From: an uncultured Alphaproteobacteria bacterium
GTDB taxonomy: Bacteria > Pseudomonadota > Alphaproteobacteria > Micavibrionales > Micavibrionaceae
NCBI GenBank assembly: GCA_946480475.1
Contig: CAMLJM010000006.1
Span: 1 to 64,000 of the forward strand
Direction of reading: 5' to 3'
Length of the DNA stretch: 64,000 nucleotides
Under the pieces are notes generated by a model. It was not told the origin of the DNA and did no database searches. It saw nothing but the letters and a program-made list of their open reading frames with translations. Shown here in pieces: positions 37,188 to 45,883 of the stretch (positions are counted from its first letter, which is position 1; the number at the start of each line of letters is the position of its first letter). Made by a program: the position numbers and the translations under genes.

Positions 37188-37673
37188 TTATGCCCGGACG
37201 TAGAAGTTCTCGTTGAAGACAGCGTAATGCGCACGTCCGGCTGTTGCAAACCGGTTTTCGCCGATACGATCCCAATGCTCTTTAAGCGCCATGACGGATG
37301 CCGGAGGAATAGAGGTGGCCGTCCAATCGCGACGCTGGACACATTTGTCGGCGAAATCGAGGAACGTGACAGGAAACGCCTTACGCGGAGCGCGTAAACC
37401 CAGATCTACCAAAGTTTTGGCAACCAGTGCATCACCATGATCCATGATATCCGCTGTGAATTGGATAGCGGACAGGATCTTGATTTCCATGCGGCTATTC
37501 GGGACATGACGCAGGTGACGCATGAACCGCGCATAGACTTCCATCTCGAAACGGGAGTCATTCTCGATGGCTGGCGGTAGCGGCAGCGATATATGTTCCT
37601 TGTTGTATATGAACTCGCTGTGATCGCCACCAAGGCTTTCAACCCAGTATCTGTCAAAGTGGTCGTACTTCAT
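37188..37673 (-). CDS. hypothetical 161-aa protein
   Basis: This soluble 161-aa protein starts at 37673 (MKYDHFDRYW), as an AAGGAGG ribosome binding site lies seven bases upstream. I do not recognise the family. It has no signal peptide or membrane segment. It shows repeated aromatic and basic residues (FMRHLRHV, SRMEIKILSAIQF, WTATSIPPASVMALKEHW). It is transcribed alone, with its own terminator. Upstream lies the longest non-coding region of the window, which holds CtrA-, DnaA- and GANTC-type sites, so it may be under cell-cycle control. Confidence 0.65.
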   Translation of the reverse strand: MKYDHFDRYWVESLGGDHSEFIYNKEHISLPLPPAIENDSRFEMEVYARFMRHLRHVPNSRMEIKILSAIQFTADIMDHGDALVAKTLVDLGLRAPRKAFPVTFLDFADKCVQRRDWTATSIPPASVMALKEHWDRIGENRFATAGRAHYAVFNENFYVRA

Positions 37674-37752
37674 GTGATCCTCCTTTGTCGGAAACACTCT
37701 GCTCAGTGTGTCCAACGGTTATGGCTCTTGCTTGTGGCCTTTGTTCAACTCT

Positions 37753-37761
37753 ATATCCACA
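37753..37761 (+). promoter_or_regulatory. DnaA-box-like 9-mer (one mismatch)
   Basis: ATATCCACA differs from the DnaA consensus TTATCCACA only at the first base. It is 17 bases from the CtrA-type site. A possible minus-strand -10 (TATAGA, 37755-37750) overlaps it. Confidence 0.4.
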
Positions 37762-37777
37762 GCTTCGACGTAAAGGC

Positions 37778-37792
37778 TTAATGGAATCTTAA
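37778..37792. promoter_or_regulatory. CtrA-type binding site TTAA-N7-TTAA
   Basis: TTAAtggaatcTTAA is a perfect match to the alphaproteobacterial CtrA consensus. The spacer holds a GAATC, a GANTC methylation site. It lies 105-119 bases upstream of the 161-aa gene start and between two DnaA-box-like sequences. Only this one full site was found in the intergenic regions I checked. Confidence 0.6.
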
Positions 37793-37915
37793 AAACGCAC
37801 CTTCTTTCCGGAATCACCCCTTCTAGCTTGTGGATAAGCCAGAGTCGTCCACAAAAAGATCAGATTCGGGTAATTGACGGAGATCATTGAGGCATTGCAG
37901 CAAGCGAATCGATTC
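37784..37915. promoter_or_regulatory. cluster of five GANTC (CcrM-type) sites
   Basis: GANTC occurs at 37784, 37811, 37863, 37906 and 37911 within 132 bases. The expected spacing for a 4-base-defined site is about one in 256 bases, so the density is high. The last two, GAATC-GATTC, are adjacent. CcrM methylates GANTC and links transcription and replication timing to the cell cycle in alphaproteobacteria. Confidence 0.5.
37829..37837 (-). promoter_or_regulatory. perfect DnaA box
   Basis: TGTGGATAA is the exact complement of TTATCCACA. A weaker site (TCGTCCACA, 37845-37853, two mismatches) is eight bases away. The site lies in the same 269-base gap as the CtrA-type site. Confidence 0.5.
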
Positions 37916-37942
37916 GATTACAAAGACTTAGCAAAAGCCCAT

Positions 37943-38374
37943 TTACTTACGTGGAACCGCAGCACGCGCTAATGCATCTGCCCGTTCATTTTCCGGATGA
38001 CCGTCATGACCGCGTACCCAATGCATTTTTACATCATGCTTGGCCAGTAAGACATCAAGCTCCTGCCAGAGATCCTGATTTTTAATCCGGTCAGGCCAGC
38101 CTTTCTTTTTCCAGCCCGCCATCCATTCGGTAACGCCTTTCTGGACGTATTGGCTGTCAGTATAAAGCTCCACACGGCAACGACGTGATAATGCTTCCAG
38201 CCCTTTGATCACCGCCATGAGCTCCATACGGTTATTGGTGGTTTCAACTTCACCCCCCGACAGTTCTTTTTCATGACCATTCCAGCGCATGATCGTGCCC
38301 CAGCCACCAGGACCCGGATTACCGCTGCAGGCGCCGTCGGTGTATATCTCAACATGTTTAGGAGTGTCACTCAT
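37943..38374 (-). CDS. rnhA: ribonuclease HI
   Basis: RNase HI cuts RNA in RNA-DNA hybrids. All four active-site acidic residues are present: D13 in [12 protein letters not shown]51 in NRMELMAV, D73 in YTDSQYV and D133 near the end (NERADALA). The length of 143 aa is normal. The start overlaps the thrB stop by four bases (ATGA), and the ispH-thrB-rnhA order is shared by many alphaproteobacteria, here with one gene inserted between ispH and thrB. Confidence 0.97.
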   Translation of the reverse strand: MSDTPKHVEIYTDGACSGNPGPGGWGTIMRWNGHEKELSGGEVETTNNRMELMAVIKGLEALSRRCRVELYTDSQYVQKGVTEWMAGWKKKGWPDRIKNQDLWQELDVLLAKHDVKMHWVRGHDGHPENERADALARAAVPRK

Positions 38375-39327
38375 GCCGCCAGCTTTTCTGTCTGATGGAA
38401 TTTAAGGCGCGCGACATATGCCAGCGGATCATGCGGTTTCACAAAACTATTTGGATCATGGAACACCCAGTCATGAAGACGTGTCATAAGGAACCGGATA
38501 GACGCTGCCCTCAGTAATAAGGGCATAGCTTCCTTCTCACGGTAAGAAAGCGGGCGAATTGATTCATAACCACTCATAAGCGCCTTATAATAATCGGGCC
38601 GGAACTTGAAATTCTGATCAAAACACCAGGCATTGACGACAATCGCAAGATCATAGGCCAGCATATCGGTTGCCGAAAAATAGAAATCGATAATCGCACT
38701 GACGCGATCATCGCAAAAGAATACGTTATCAGGAAAAATATCTGCGTGAACCGCGCCGCGCGGCAACTCTTGCGGCCAGTTTTGCTCAAGATAGGCAAGC
38801 TCATCATCAATCAGCTGCGCCAGACCTGTTTGCACCTCATCAGCTTTGGCGCGTGTTTTTTCCACCAGTTTTTTCCAACCGCCAAGAGATAATGCATTTT
38901 CACGTTCCATGGTGAAATCAGCAACAGCCAGATGCATACGGGCAACGAACTTGCCCAGATCTTCACAATGTTCAGGTTCCAAATCGGCAACCTTTAATGA
39001 TTGCCCTGCCAGGAAAGGAAACAAAGCGGCCCGCTTCCCTTCGATAACAACAGACGCTTCATGGCGTTTATTCAGAATAGGCCCGGGGCAAGGAATACCC
39101 ATTCCCACCAAATGGTCAGTGTAAGCAAAGAAGAATGGCAGATCATTCACATTGGTCCGATGCTCGAACACCGTGAGCACAAGATGTGCCCCGTTGGCGG
39201 TCTGGACATGGAAGTTAGAGTTCTCGACCCCCTCTAGAATGCCTTCATGGCTGGCATAATCGCCGACATCATAATCGGCGAGAATATTGCGCACCTGGGA
39301 TTCGCTTAAGGGGGTAAAAACAGCCAT
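38371..39327 (-). CDS. thrB: homoserine kinase (ThrB, APH-like)
   Basis: This enzyme phosphorylates homoserine in threonine synthesis. The 318-aa protein belongs to the aminoglycoside-phosphotransferase-like ThrB type of alphaproteobacteria rather than the GHMP type. The N-terminus [31 protein letters not shown], and the catalytic [16 protein letters not shown] with the later IIDFYFS are diagnostic. It is coupled to rnhA downstream. The ATG at 39327 faces the unknown membrane gene at 39423 across a short gap. Confidence 0.95.
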   Translation of the reverse strand: MAVFTPLSESQVRNILADYDVGDYASHEGILEGVENSNFHVQTANGAHLVLTVFEHRTNVNDLPFFFAYTDHLVGMGIPCPGPILNKRHEASVVIEGKRAALFPFLAGQSLKVADLEPEHCEDLGKFVARMHLAVADFTMERENALSLGGWKKLVEKTRAKADEVQTGLAQLIDDELAYLEQNWPQELPRGAVHADIFPDNVFFCDDRVSAIIDFYFSATDMLAYDLAIVVNAWCFDQNFKFRPDYYKALMSGYESIRPLSYREKEAMPLLLRAASIRFLMTRLHDWVFHDPNSFVKPHDPLAYVARLKFHQTEKLAA

Positions 39328-39422
39328 GGACCATTTAATGGCGGAAATCCGCGAACGGTCAAGGCTGATAAGGAAAATATCGCCACCTTTTCATATCCCC
39401 CGAGCTGTGGCAGGATATCGCC

Positions 39423-39896
39423 ATGTTAGGTATTGGATCATTTCTGGAATGGATGGAACTGGCGAGTTATATCGCTACAGTGTTCGGTATTCCATTCGCC
39501 ATCGTTGTGTTCATGCATCAGGAACGCAAAGAACGCCGCATTGAACAGCAGGAAATCTATGACAAGCTGATGGATCACTATACCGAAATTCAGGACAAGT
39601 TATTTGAGTTTCCTGAACTTGATTTACACAGCACGCCGCTTTACGACCCTGAAGATGCCCGCCGCCAATACATCCTGTACGAAATGGTCGTATCGCTGTT
39701 CGAACGGAGTTTCATTCTGCTCTATGGGGAAGAAGATCCTGAATATCGCCGTATGTGGAACTCTTGGGTAGACTACATCCGCGATTGGCTGAAAAAACCA
39801 AACTTCCAGGCGGCTCTGCCTTTGCTGATGCAAGGTGAAGATGCCGACTTCGTGGCTTATATGTCACAATTATCCGGTCAGGAGCTGAAGCCCTAA
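39423..39896 (+). CDS. hypothetical single-span membrane protein
   Basis: This 157-aa protein has one hydrophobic helix at about 12-30, then a basic, helical stretch (QERKERRIEQQEIYDKLMDHYTEI, about 33-55) likely to form a coiled coil. The rest is soluble, with many aromatic residues. I do not recognise the family. It lies between ispH and thrB, usually neighbours, and on the opposite strand, so it seems to be inserted. Its stop is two bases from the ispH stop. Confidence 0.65.
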   Translation: MLGIGSFLEWMELASYIATVFGIPFAIVVFMHQERKERRIEQQEIYDKLMDHYTEIQDKLFEFPELDLHSTPLYDPEDARRQYILYEMVVSLFERSFILLYGEEDPEYRRMWNSWVDYIRDWLKKPNFQAALPLLMQGEDADFVAYMSQLSGQELKP

Positions 39897-39898
39897 CC

Positions 39899-40846
39899 TT
39901 AAGCTACAAGCGCGCTGGGCACTTTAAAGGTTACATGCTCATCAACGATACGGATTTCTTCGACCCTCACATCGAAACGCTCTTTAGCGGCGTTGATCAC
40001 TTCATCGATTAGAACGTCCGGTGCCGATGCACCCGCACTTAAACCAAGCACAGCGATGCCATTAAACCATTGCCAGTCAATATCTGACGCACGCTGCACC
40101 AACATGGCTTTTTCGCAACCGTGGTTCTTGGCAACTTCGACAAGACGGTTTGAATTGGATGAATTAGGTGCCCCAATCACCAGCAACGCTTCGCATTTAG
40201 CCGCGATTGCCTTAACCGCCGCCTGGCGATTTGTTGTAGCGTAGCAGATATCTTCTTTATGCGGTCCTTCAATAGTCGGGAACCGCGTTCTCAATGCCCC
40301 AACAACGGCAGCCGTATCATCAACAGACAATGTAGTTTGCGTGCAATAGGCAAGATTATTCTCATCATCGACTTTCAGTGTCGCCACATCTTCGACTGTT
40401 TCAATAAGAACTACAGCGCCTGCTGGCAATTGTCCCATCGTACCAATTACTTCCGGATGTCCGTTATGCCCGATCAGGATAATCTGGCGTCCATTCTTAA
40501 AATGACGCTCCGCTTCACGATGTACCTTGCTCACCAAAGGGCATGTCGCATCGATGAAAAACATTTCGCGTTGCTTAGCGGTATCAGGCACGGTTTTCGG
40601 TACACCATGCGCCGAAAAAATGACCGGACGACCATCATCTGGAATTTCATCCAGCTCTTCGACAAAAACAGCGCCCTTTTCTTTCAGGCCATCGACAACA
40701 TAGCGATTATGGACAATCTCGTGCCGGACATAAACTGGCGATCCATATTTGGTAAGCGCCAGCTCGACGATCTGGATAGCACGGTCCACCCCCGCGCAAA
40801 AACCGCGTGGCGCCGCCAATAGGATGGTAAGGGCTTGTTTTTCCAT
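39899..40846 (-). CDS. ispH: 4-hydroxy-3-methylbut-2-enyl diphosphate reductase IspH
   Basis: IspH carries out the last step of the MEP isoprenoid pathway, forming IPP and DMAPP with an iron-sulfur cluster. Cluster ligands C17 (PRGFCAG), C102 ([11 protein letters not shown]) and C201 (CYATTNRQ) are visible, as is the [12 protein letters not shown] signature. The start at 40846 is preferred since family proteins begin near this point; 40864 is an alternative. With dxs and ispA at 44.9-47.8 kb the window carries three steps of isoprenoid synthesis. Confidence 0.96.
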   Translation of the reverse strand: MEKQALTILLAAPRGFCAGVDRAIQIVELALTKYGSPVYVRHEIVHNRYVVDGLKEKGAVFVEELDEIPDDGRPVIFSAHGVPKTVPDTAKQREMFFIDATCPLVSKVHREAERHFKNGRQIILIGHNGHPEVIGTMGQLPAGAVVLIETVEDVATLKVDDENNLAYCTQTTLSVDDTAAVVGALRTRFPTIEGPHKEDICYATTNRQAAVKAIAAKCEALLVIGAPNSSNSNRLVEVAKNHGCEKAMLVQRASDIDWQWFNGIAVLGLSAGASAPDVLIDEVINAAKERFDVRVEEIRIVDEHVTFKVPSALVA

Positions 40847-40970
40847 ACGCTTTATATAGGACATAAGCCCGGGAAAAGCCAGTATTTCGCTTATAAGGCC
40901 CCTTGCACGCAAAGGCTGCCTATTTTATGGTCATGCCATTCAATTTTCAGGAAAATCTGGTGAGGTTCTT

Positions 40971-42098
40971 ATGCGCGTAATCCGTAATGTTGTCTATTTC
41001 GGCACACTTTCTGCGGTGGCCCTGTCTTTAAGTGCATGCGAAACCATGAAGAAGGCCGGAGATGCCATCACATCTGTTGATGTACCTTTCTATGGTGAAG
41101 ATGCCGAGAATGAAGAAGTGGCCGCAAGTGCGCGCACATTGGCCAGCACAGCAGATTGCCCGCAAGTGGCCATAGTAGAAGATCTGAAAAACCTGACGCA
41201 GTTTGAAACACCGGCGCAACCATCACCCGGCACAAAAATCTCCAGCGTTTCCCTTGCAAATCTGGAGTCTGTTTGCAGCCTCTCTGATAAAACAGTCGCG
41301 ATAGACATGTCTTTGACATTTGATGGCCAACTGGGACCAAAGGTCAGCGAATGGAAAACACAAAGCCGCAGCTTTGCTTATCCTTATTTTATTGCCGTAA
41401 CGACACCAACGGGCGAGATTCTCTCTAAAGAAGTTTTCGCTGCTACTCTTCGTTATGAAGCGGGTGAAACCGCCATCGCACAACAGGAAAAAATCCGTCA
41501 GGTGATCCCGCTGCGCCCGGACACGCCTCCTTCCTCTTATGAGGTTCTGGTTGGTTTCCAGCTCACCGATGATGAATTGAATTACGCGCGTATGATGGCG
41601 ACAAACCCGCTAGCATATCAAGATGCTGCACCTGTAGCGGAGGAAAAGCCGAAACCTAAGAAAAAGATGGCCGCTAAAAGTCAGGAATCAAATGTAAAAG
41701 AAGATAAGGTTGAGGAAGTAAAAGCTGAAGCAGTACATGAGGGACCAACACCAGCTGCAACACCTGAACCTGCCCCTGCGATTGCTGAGCCGGTAGCACA
41801 GCCCGTACCTACAACAACAGATGGCAACATGAATGCCGCCCCCACTAGCTCAGAAGTTGTTCAGGAATCACCAAAGCCGGTATCTCAAACGATAACGCCT
41901 GCACAGACCGTCCCGGCAGCTACAGATCCGGCAGCACAGGATCCGGCAGCCAATCCAGCCGCAACGCCAGAACCTGTAACACCGGCAACGGATGCCACAG
42001 GTGCCGTAGCCCCTGCTGCACCAGCGGCTAATCCTTATGCACCCCCGCAAACGCAGGTAATACGTATTAAGCCCGATGGCACGGTAGAAAAACAGTAA
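40971..42098 (+). CDS. hypothetical lipoprotein with Pro/Ala-rich tail
   Basis: This 375-aa protein has a lipobox LSAC with C23, and two further close features: ETMKKAGDAITSVDVPFYGED and a beta-rich domain at about 60-210 (SLTFDGQLGPKVSEWK, YFIAVTTPTGEIL). From about 220 the chain is rich in lysine, then proline, alanine and glutamate, probably disordered and perhaps spanning to the cell wall. I do not recognise a family. It is a single gene, convergent with the AGE-family gene and directly abutting its stop. Confidence 0.7.
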   Translation: MRVIRNVVYFGTLSAVALSLSACETMKKAGDAITSVDVPFYGEDAENEEVAASARTLASTADCPQVAIVEDLKNLTQFETPAQPSPGTKISSVSLANLESVCSLSDKTVAIDMSLTFDGQLGPKVSEWKTQSRSFAYPYFIAVTTPTGEILSKEVFAATLRYEAGETAIAQQEKIRQVIPLRPDTPPSSYEVLVGFQLTDDELNYARMMATNPLAYQDAAPVAEEKPKPKKKMAAKSQESNVKEDKVEEVKAEAVHEGPTPAATPEPAPAIAEPVAQPVPTTTDGNMNAAPTSSEVVQESPKPVSQTITPAQTVPAATDPAAQDPAANPAATPEPVTPATDATGAVAPAAPAANPYAPPQTQVIRIKPDGTVEKQ

Positions 42099-43373
42099 TC
42101 AGGTAATCAAACGAAGTTTGCGCTTGAACTGACGGAAGCCGCGTGAAATATCACGACGCCAGCTATAGATCCGCACACCGATACCAGAGCGTAACGACAC
42201 GCTTTCACCCCGGGCATGGATGACTGAACGGGTTTCCATGATGCCAAAATATACATGATAAGGTGTCGTGCCCGGCATGTAATCCGTCGCTGGTGACAAA
42301 TCACGATTTAACCACTCGACCCAGAAACCACGTTCCTGCATATAGCTTTCGCGGAATACATTCACCATATCCTTCATGCGAGACTTGATCTCATCCCGGT
42401 CACCCGCCGCATCAATCATAAGCGCATTCGCTTTTAAAGCCTCGGCAAACGGCCATATGCGTTTGGTATCAGTCAGCACAACGCCCTCAGGCGTCAGTAC
42501 ATCAAAAATGCCACCATAAACTTTATCCCATCCATATTTGTTAGCCCACGTCAGCAAACGCAAACAAACTTCATCATGATGGGTATGATCATTGCGTAAG
42601 GCCGCATGCTTCTTCAAAAGCCATACCCATTCGAAATAATGGCCCGGCTCAACACGATGACCTATGCCCGGATCAGGCCTTAAGTCCTCGGTAAAAAACT
42701 CACATAACATATTACGATCCGGGATATAGAAATATTGCTGAAACAACTCCACCAGATGATCAGACATCGCACGATAATCAGACTGGTCGGGCCAGGTTTC
42801 CTCAGCGAACAGACACGCTTCCAGCAAATGCATATGCGGGTTTTGCCGGCGCTGGCGCAAAATGGGTTTCAGATTCTCGTCAATTGCCTCGGCATATCCA
42901 GGCTTACCTGGCAGCTTAAAATTTCGCTCAATGAATTGCAGCATAGCCGCCGCGTGCTCTTTCGCACGGTCATCTTTCGTCGCACGATAATAATGCGACA
43001 GACTGAATATGACGAATGTCAGTGAATAAAGATCATATGTATTGTCAGCTGGCAATCCACCGTCGCCGAGGCTGAAGCGCCACCCGCCTGTTTCAGGCAC
43101 AAAATATTTCTCCAGCATAACTTCAAAATGCGCCGTCAATGCTGGCTTAAAAATGTCGGGACGCTGTATGTAAGCATGGCTATAAATGGCAAGTTGTCGA
43201 CATTGCGTCAGCAAACGACGGTTACCTACCATGCGCGGCTTGAAACCTTTTGCCAACCGTTCATAAAATCCGCCCGTAGCAGGATCAGGAAAAGCCTCAT
43301 ACCATTTGGGCACCCAGCGCTGTAACAGCCTTTGCGCCAGATATTCGACGTTTGTATGTGTACTGTGATTCAT
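42099..43373 (-). CDS. N-acylglucosamine 2-epimerase (AGE) family protein
   Basis: This 424-aa protein belongs to the AGE/cellobiose epimerase superfamily, which folds as an (alpha/alpha)6 barrel and isomerises sugars. Marks are WYEAFPDPATGGFYERL, the central EPGHYFEWVWLLKKHA with its histidine, and YGWDKVYGGIFD. The sugar substrate is not determined; mannose isomerase is a possibility. There is no good ribosome binding site, and only 15 bases separate its start from the divergent HDAC start. Confidence 0.85.
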   Translation of the reverse strand: MNHSTHTNVEYLAQRLLQRWVPKWYEAFPDPATGGFYERLAKGFKPRMVGNRRLLTQCRQLAIYSHAYIQRPDIFKPALTAHFEVMLEKYFVPETGGWRFSLGDGGLPADNTYDLYSLTFVIFSLSHYYRATKDDRAKEHAAAMLQFIERNFKLPGKPGYAEAIDENLKPILRQRRQNPHMHLLEACLFAEETWPDQSDYRAMSDHLVELFQQYFYIPDRNMLCEFFTEDLRPDPGIGHRVEPGHYFEWVWLLKKHAALRNDHTHHDEVCLRLLTWANKYGWDKVYGGIFDVLTPEGVVLTDTKRIWPFAEALKANALMIDAAGDRDEIKSRMKDMVNVFRESYMQERGFWVEWLNRDLSPATDYMPGTTPYHVYFGIMETRSVIHARGESVSLRSGIGVRIYSWRRDISRGFRQFKRKLRLIT

Positions 43374-43388
43374 TTATAAGGATTCACC

Positions 43389-44312
43389 ATGACAACTCTG
43401 ACTCTATATATACCCCGCGAAGGACTGGAACACCAGACCGGCCAAGGGCACCCCGAATCGCCCGAAAGGCTGGATGCTATTCTATCCCTGCTGAGTAAGG
43501 CACCGTTTAACGCCTTGCCCCGCATAAACCCTGACGAGGCGCCTCTTAAATGGATAAAGCGCGCCCATGATTCCCGCTATATAGAATGTCTTGAGGAAAT
43601 AATGCCGGATCGGGGTCAGGCCTATATTGATAATGACACTGTTGTATCCCCCGGTTCATGGGCGGCAGCCCTCACGGCTGTCGGTGCCGTATGCCAAAGC
43701 GCTGAGGATGTCATCGCCGGAAAAACGACGCGTGCCTTTTGCGCTGTACGCCCCCCCGGTCATCATGCCTTTCCTGATCACGCGGAAGGTTTTTGCCTGT
43801 TCAATAATGTTTTTATCGGTGCCTTACATGCACAATCATTAGGTCCGAAGAAAATTGCGATTGTCGATTTCGATGTGCATCATGGTAATGGTTCCGACGC
43901 TATGACACGGAGACATGAAAATGTATTTTATGCCTCCACCCATCAATGGCCGCTTTACCCTGGCACAGGTTTGCTGGAAGATAATATCCCCGGACGAATA
44001 TTGAATATACCGATGAGCGCAGGTGATGGTTCAGTCCGTTTCCACGAAATATATAATCATCAGATTTTGCCTGCAGTACGCGCCTTCAGTCCCGACCTCA
44101 TCATGGTCTCGGCAGGATTTGACGCTCACAAGGATGATCCCCTCGCCCAGATTGAACTGGAGACAGCCGATTTCGGGTGGATTACAGCAGAACTGGTGAA
44201 AATTGCCAACGAATGCTGTGGCGGAAAAATAGTATCGGTGCTGGAAGGCGGCTATAATCTGGCCGCCCTCAGCGACGGTGTGGCTTCACACCTTAAGAAT
44301 TTAATGGATTAA
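43389..44312 (+). CDS. histone deacetylase family hydrolase
   Basis: This 307-aa zinc hydrolase of the HDAC/AcuC/acetylpolyamine amidohydrolase family has RPPGHHAFP with the paired histidines H125-H126, VDFDVHHGNGS with zinc ligands D162 and H164, SAGFDAH and LEGGYN. In many alphaproteobacteria the gene lies upstream of xseB and dxs, as here, with a small gene in between. Acetylated polyamines or proteins are likely targets. Its stop overlaps the stop of the small 53-aa gene. Confidence 0.92.
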   Translation: MTTLTLYIPREGLEHQTGQGHPESPERLDAILSLLSKAPFNALPRINPDEAPLKWIKRAHDSRYIECLEEIMPDRGQAYIDNDTVVSPGSWAAALTAVGAVCQSAEDVIAGKTTRAFCAVRPPGHHAFPDHAEGFCLFNNVFIGALHAQSLGPKKIAIVDFDVHHGNGSDAMTRRHENVFYASTHQWPLYPGTGLLEDNIPGRILNIPMSAGDGSVRFHEIYNHQILPAVRAFSPDLIMVSAGFDAHKDDPLAQIELETADFGWITAELVKIANECCGGKIVSVLEGGYNLAALSDGVASHLKNLMD

Positions 44313-44470
44313 TGCCGTGTCGCTGTTGTGGATAGACGGCGCAGACGTGGGCGAGCACCTAAGATCCGGCTGATTTCGCGTTCACGCTGCTCCATACGGG
44401 CGCGGCTGATACGGCGGGCCAGCGGGTCTGTGTGGACGGCAATTTCGTCCTGATTCTGTTGATTTTGCAT
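44309..44470 (-). CDS. small basic 53-aa protein
   Basis: This very short gene is supported by a strong ribosome binding site (AGGAGG, 10 bases before ATG on the minus strand). The product is rich in glutamine at the start and arginine later (RRISRARMEQREREISRIL), so it is probably helical and nucleic-acid-binding or membrane-interacting. I do not recognise the family. It overlaps the HDAC-type gene by four bases at the stop and faces xseB. Confidence 0.55.
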   Translation of the reverse strand: MQNQQNQDEIAVHTDPLARRISRARMEQREREISRILGARPRLRRLSTTATRH

Positions 44471-44683
44471 GGTCTTACCTCCTGTTTTAGTCATAACTCT
44501 TACTTCCATTGTAACCTTGAAACCACTCTGGCCGGCTTGCATTGTCAGAAGACCAGCCTTAAAGGACGCGCATAGCTCTTTTGCTGTGCAACAACGTGGC
44601 TTAAACCATTGAAAGGCTTGAGATCCGGGCATTTTTGCCATAGAGTGCAGCGGTTTAAGGAAATAGAGGAATCGGGTTCCCTT

Positions 44684-44932
44684 ATGGCTAAAACGCAAAC
44701 CGCTGTTGAAACGCTGAATTTCGAAACTGCCTTGGCAGAGCTCGAAACGATTGTACGCGACCTTGAAACAGGCAAAACAAGCCTCGAAGAATCTATCAGC
44801 GCTTATGAGCGCGGTGTTGCCCTGCGCACCCATTGCGAAAAAAAGCTGGCCGAGGCTCAGGCCAAAATTGAAAAAATTACCGTGAATACTGACGGCAGCG
44901 TGTCTGCCAAACCGTTCGAAGAACAGGAGTAA
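44684..44932 (+). CDS. xseB: exodeoxyribonuclease VII small subunit
   Basis: XseB is the small coiled-coil subunit of exonuclease VII, which degrades single-stranded DNA. The 82-aa product starts at 44684 (MAKTQTAV) and shows the family pattern LNFETALAELETIVRDLETGKTSLEESISAYERG. The large subunit xseA is elsewhere. The ispA gene starts five bases after its stop; the xseB-ispA-dxs run is a classic isoprenoid operon. Confidence 0.95.
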   Translation: MAKTQTAVETLNFETALAELETIVRDLETGKTSLEESISAYERGVALRTHCEKKLAEAQAKIEKITVNTDGSVSAKPFEEQE

Positions 44933-44937
44933 GCTTT

Positions 44938-45849
44938 ATGGCCCCTTCATCACGCGAAGCAAGTATTAGCCTGCAAGAGCAGCTGAACGATACTGTCGAG
45001 GCGCTTAACAAAACGATCGCGCGCTTGCTTCCTGAAACTGATTTGCCTGAAGCCCCGCTTTTTGAAGCTATGCGCTACGGCACCTTGAACGGTGGTAAAC
45101 GTTTACGTCCCTTCCTGGTTATTCAGTGCGCCAAACTGTTCAATGTGGATCCTAAACGCTCGCGCCGTGTCGCCGCTGCCGTTGAATTCGTGCACTGCTA
45201 TTCGCTGATCCATGACGACTTACCGGCGATGGATAATGCCGATTTGCGTCGTGGCAAACCTTCCACACACAAAGCATTTGACGAAGCTACAGCCATTCTC
45301 GCGGGTGACGCCCTGCTGACGAAAGCTTTTGAAGTTCTGGCAGATTCTGAAACACACGAAGATCCGCGCGTGCGTATTGATCTTGTGACCTGTCTGGCGG
45401 AGGCAGCCGGCGGCCACGGCCTTTGCGGCGGGCAGATGCTTGATTTAATTGGTGAAAAATCGTCATTTGATCTGGGTACGATTAGCCGCTTGCAACGCAT
45501 GAAAACAGGCAAGCTGATGTCATTTGCTTGCGAAGCTGGGGCAATTCTTGGTAAAGCAGGCGAGCCACAGCGCAAAGCCCTGTTGAACTACGCCAATGAT
45601 CTTGGCCTCGCCTTCCAGGTGACGGACGATATTCTTGACGTTGAATCGAATGTAACTGTTCTTGGTAAGGATACCGGTAAAGATAACCAAGCCGGAAAAT
45701 CGACCTTCGTTTCGACAATGGGTAAAGAACAGGCGCGTGGCCGTGCTGAAATGCTGGTCGCACAAGCCAAACGCCACCTCGCGATTTTCGAAGGTCGCGC
45801 TGAAATGCTGGAAGATCTGGCTGATTACGTGCTGAAACGCCGTACTTAA
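44938..45849 (+). CDS. ispA: farnesyl/geranyl diphosphate synthase IspA
   Basis: IspA builds short polyprenyl diphosphates by adding isopentenyl units. The 303-aa protein has the first aspartate-rich motif DDLPAMD (93-99) and the second DDILD (230-234), with GGKRLRPFL and GQMLDL between. The chain length (C10-C20) cannot be told surely; ispA is the usual name for this position before dxs. A 7-base hairpin at 45853-45870 separates it from dxs. Confidence 0.94.
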   Translation: MAPSSREASISLQEQLNDTVEALNKTIARLLPETDLPEAPLFEAMRYGTLNGGKRLRPFLVIQCAKLFNVDPKRSRRVAAAVEFVHCYSLIHDDLPAMDNADLRRGKPSTHKAFDEATAILAGDALLTKAFEVLADSETHEDPRVRIDLVTCLAEAAGGHGLCGGQMLDLIGEKSSFDLGTISRLQRMKTGKLMSFACEAGAILGKAGEPQRKALLNYANDLGLAFQVTDDILDVESNVTVLGKDTGKDNQAGKSTFVSTMGKEQARGRAEMLVAQAKRHLAIFEGRAEMLEDLADYVLKRRT

Positions 45850-45883
45850 TGCTTCGCCCCCAAGGGCGGAAAGACATAGATAA

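Noticed and set aside
37674..37942. Firm call of a chromosomal replication origin
   Set aside because: There is no nearby dnaA, hemE or parAB, no strong AT-rich unwinding region and no clear gene-orientation switch. It is kept only as a possibility.
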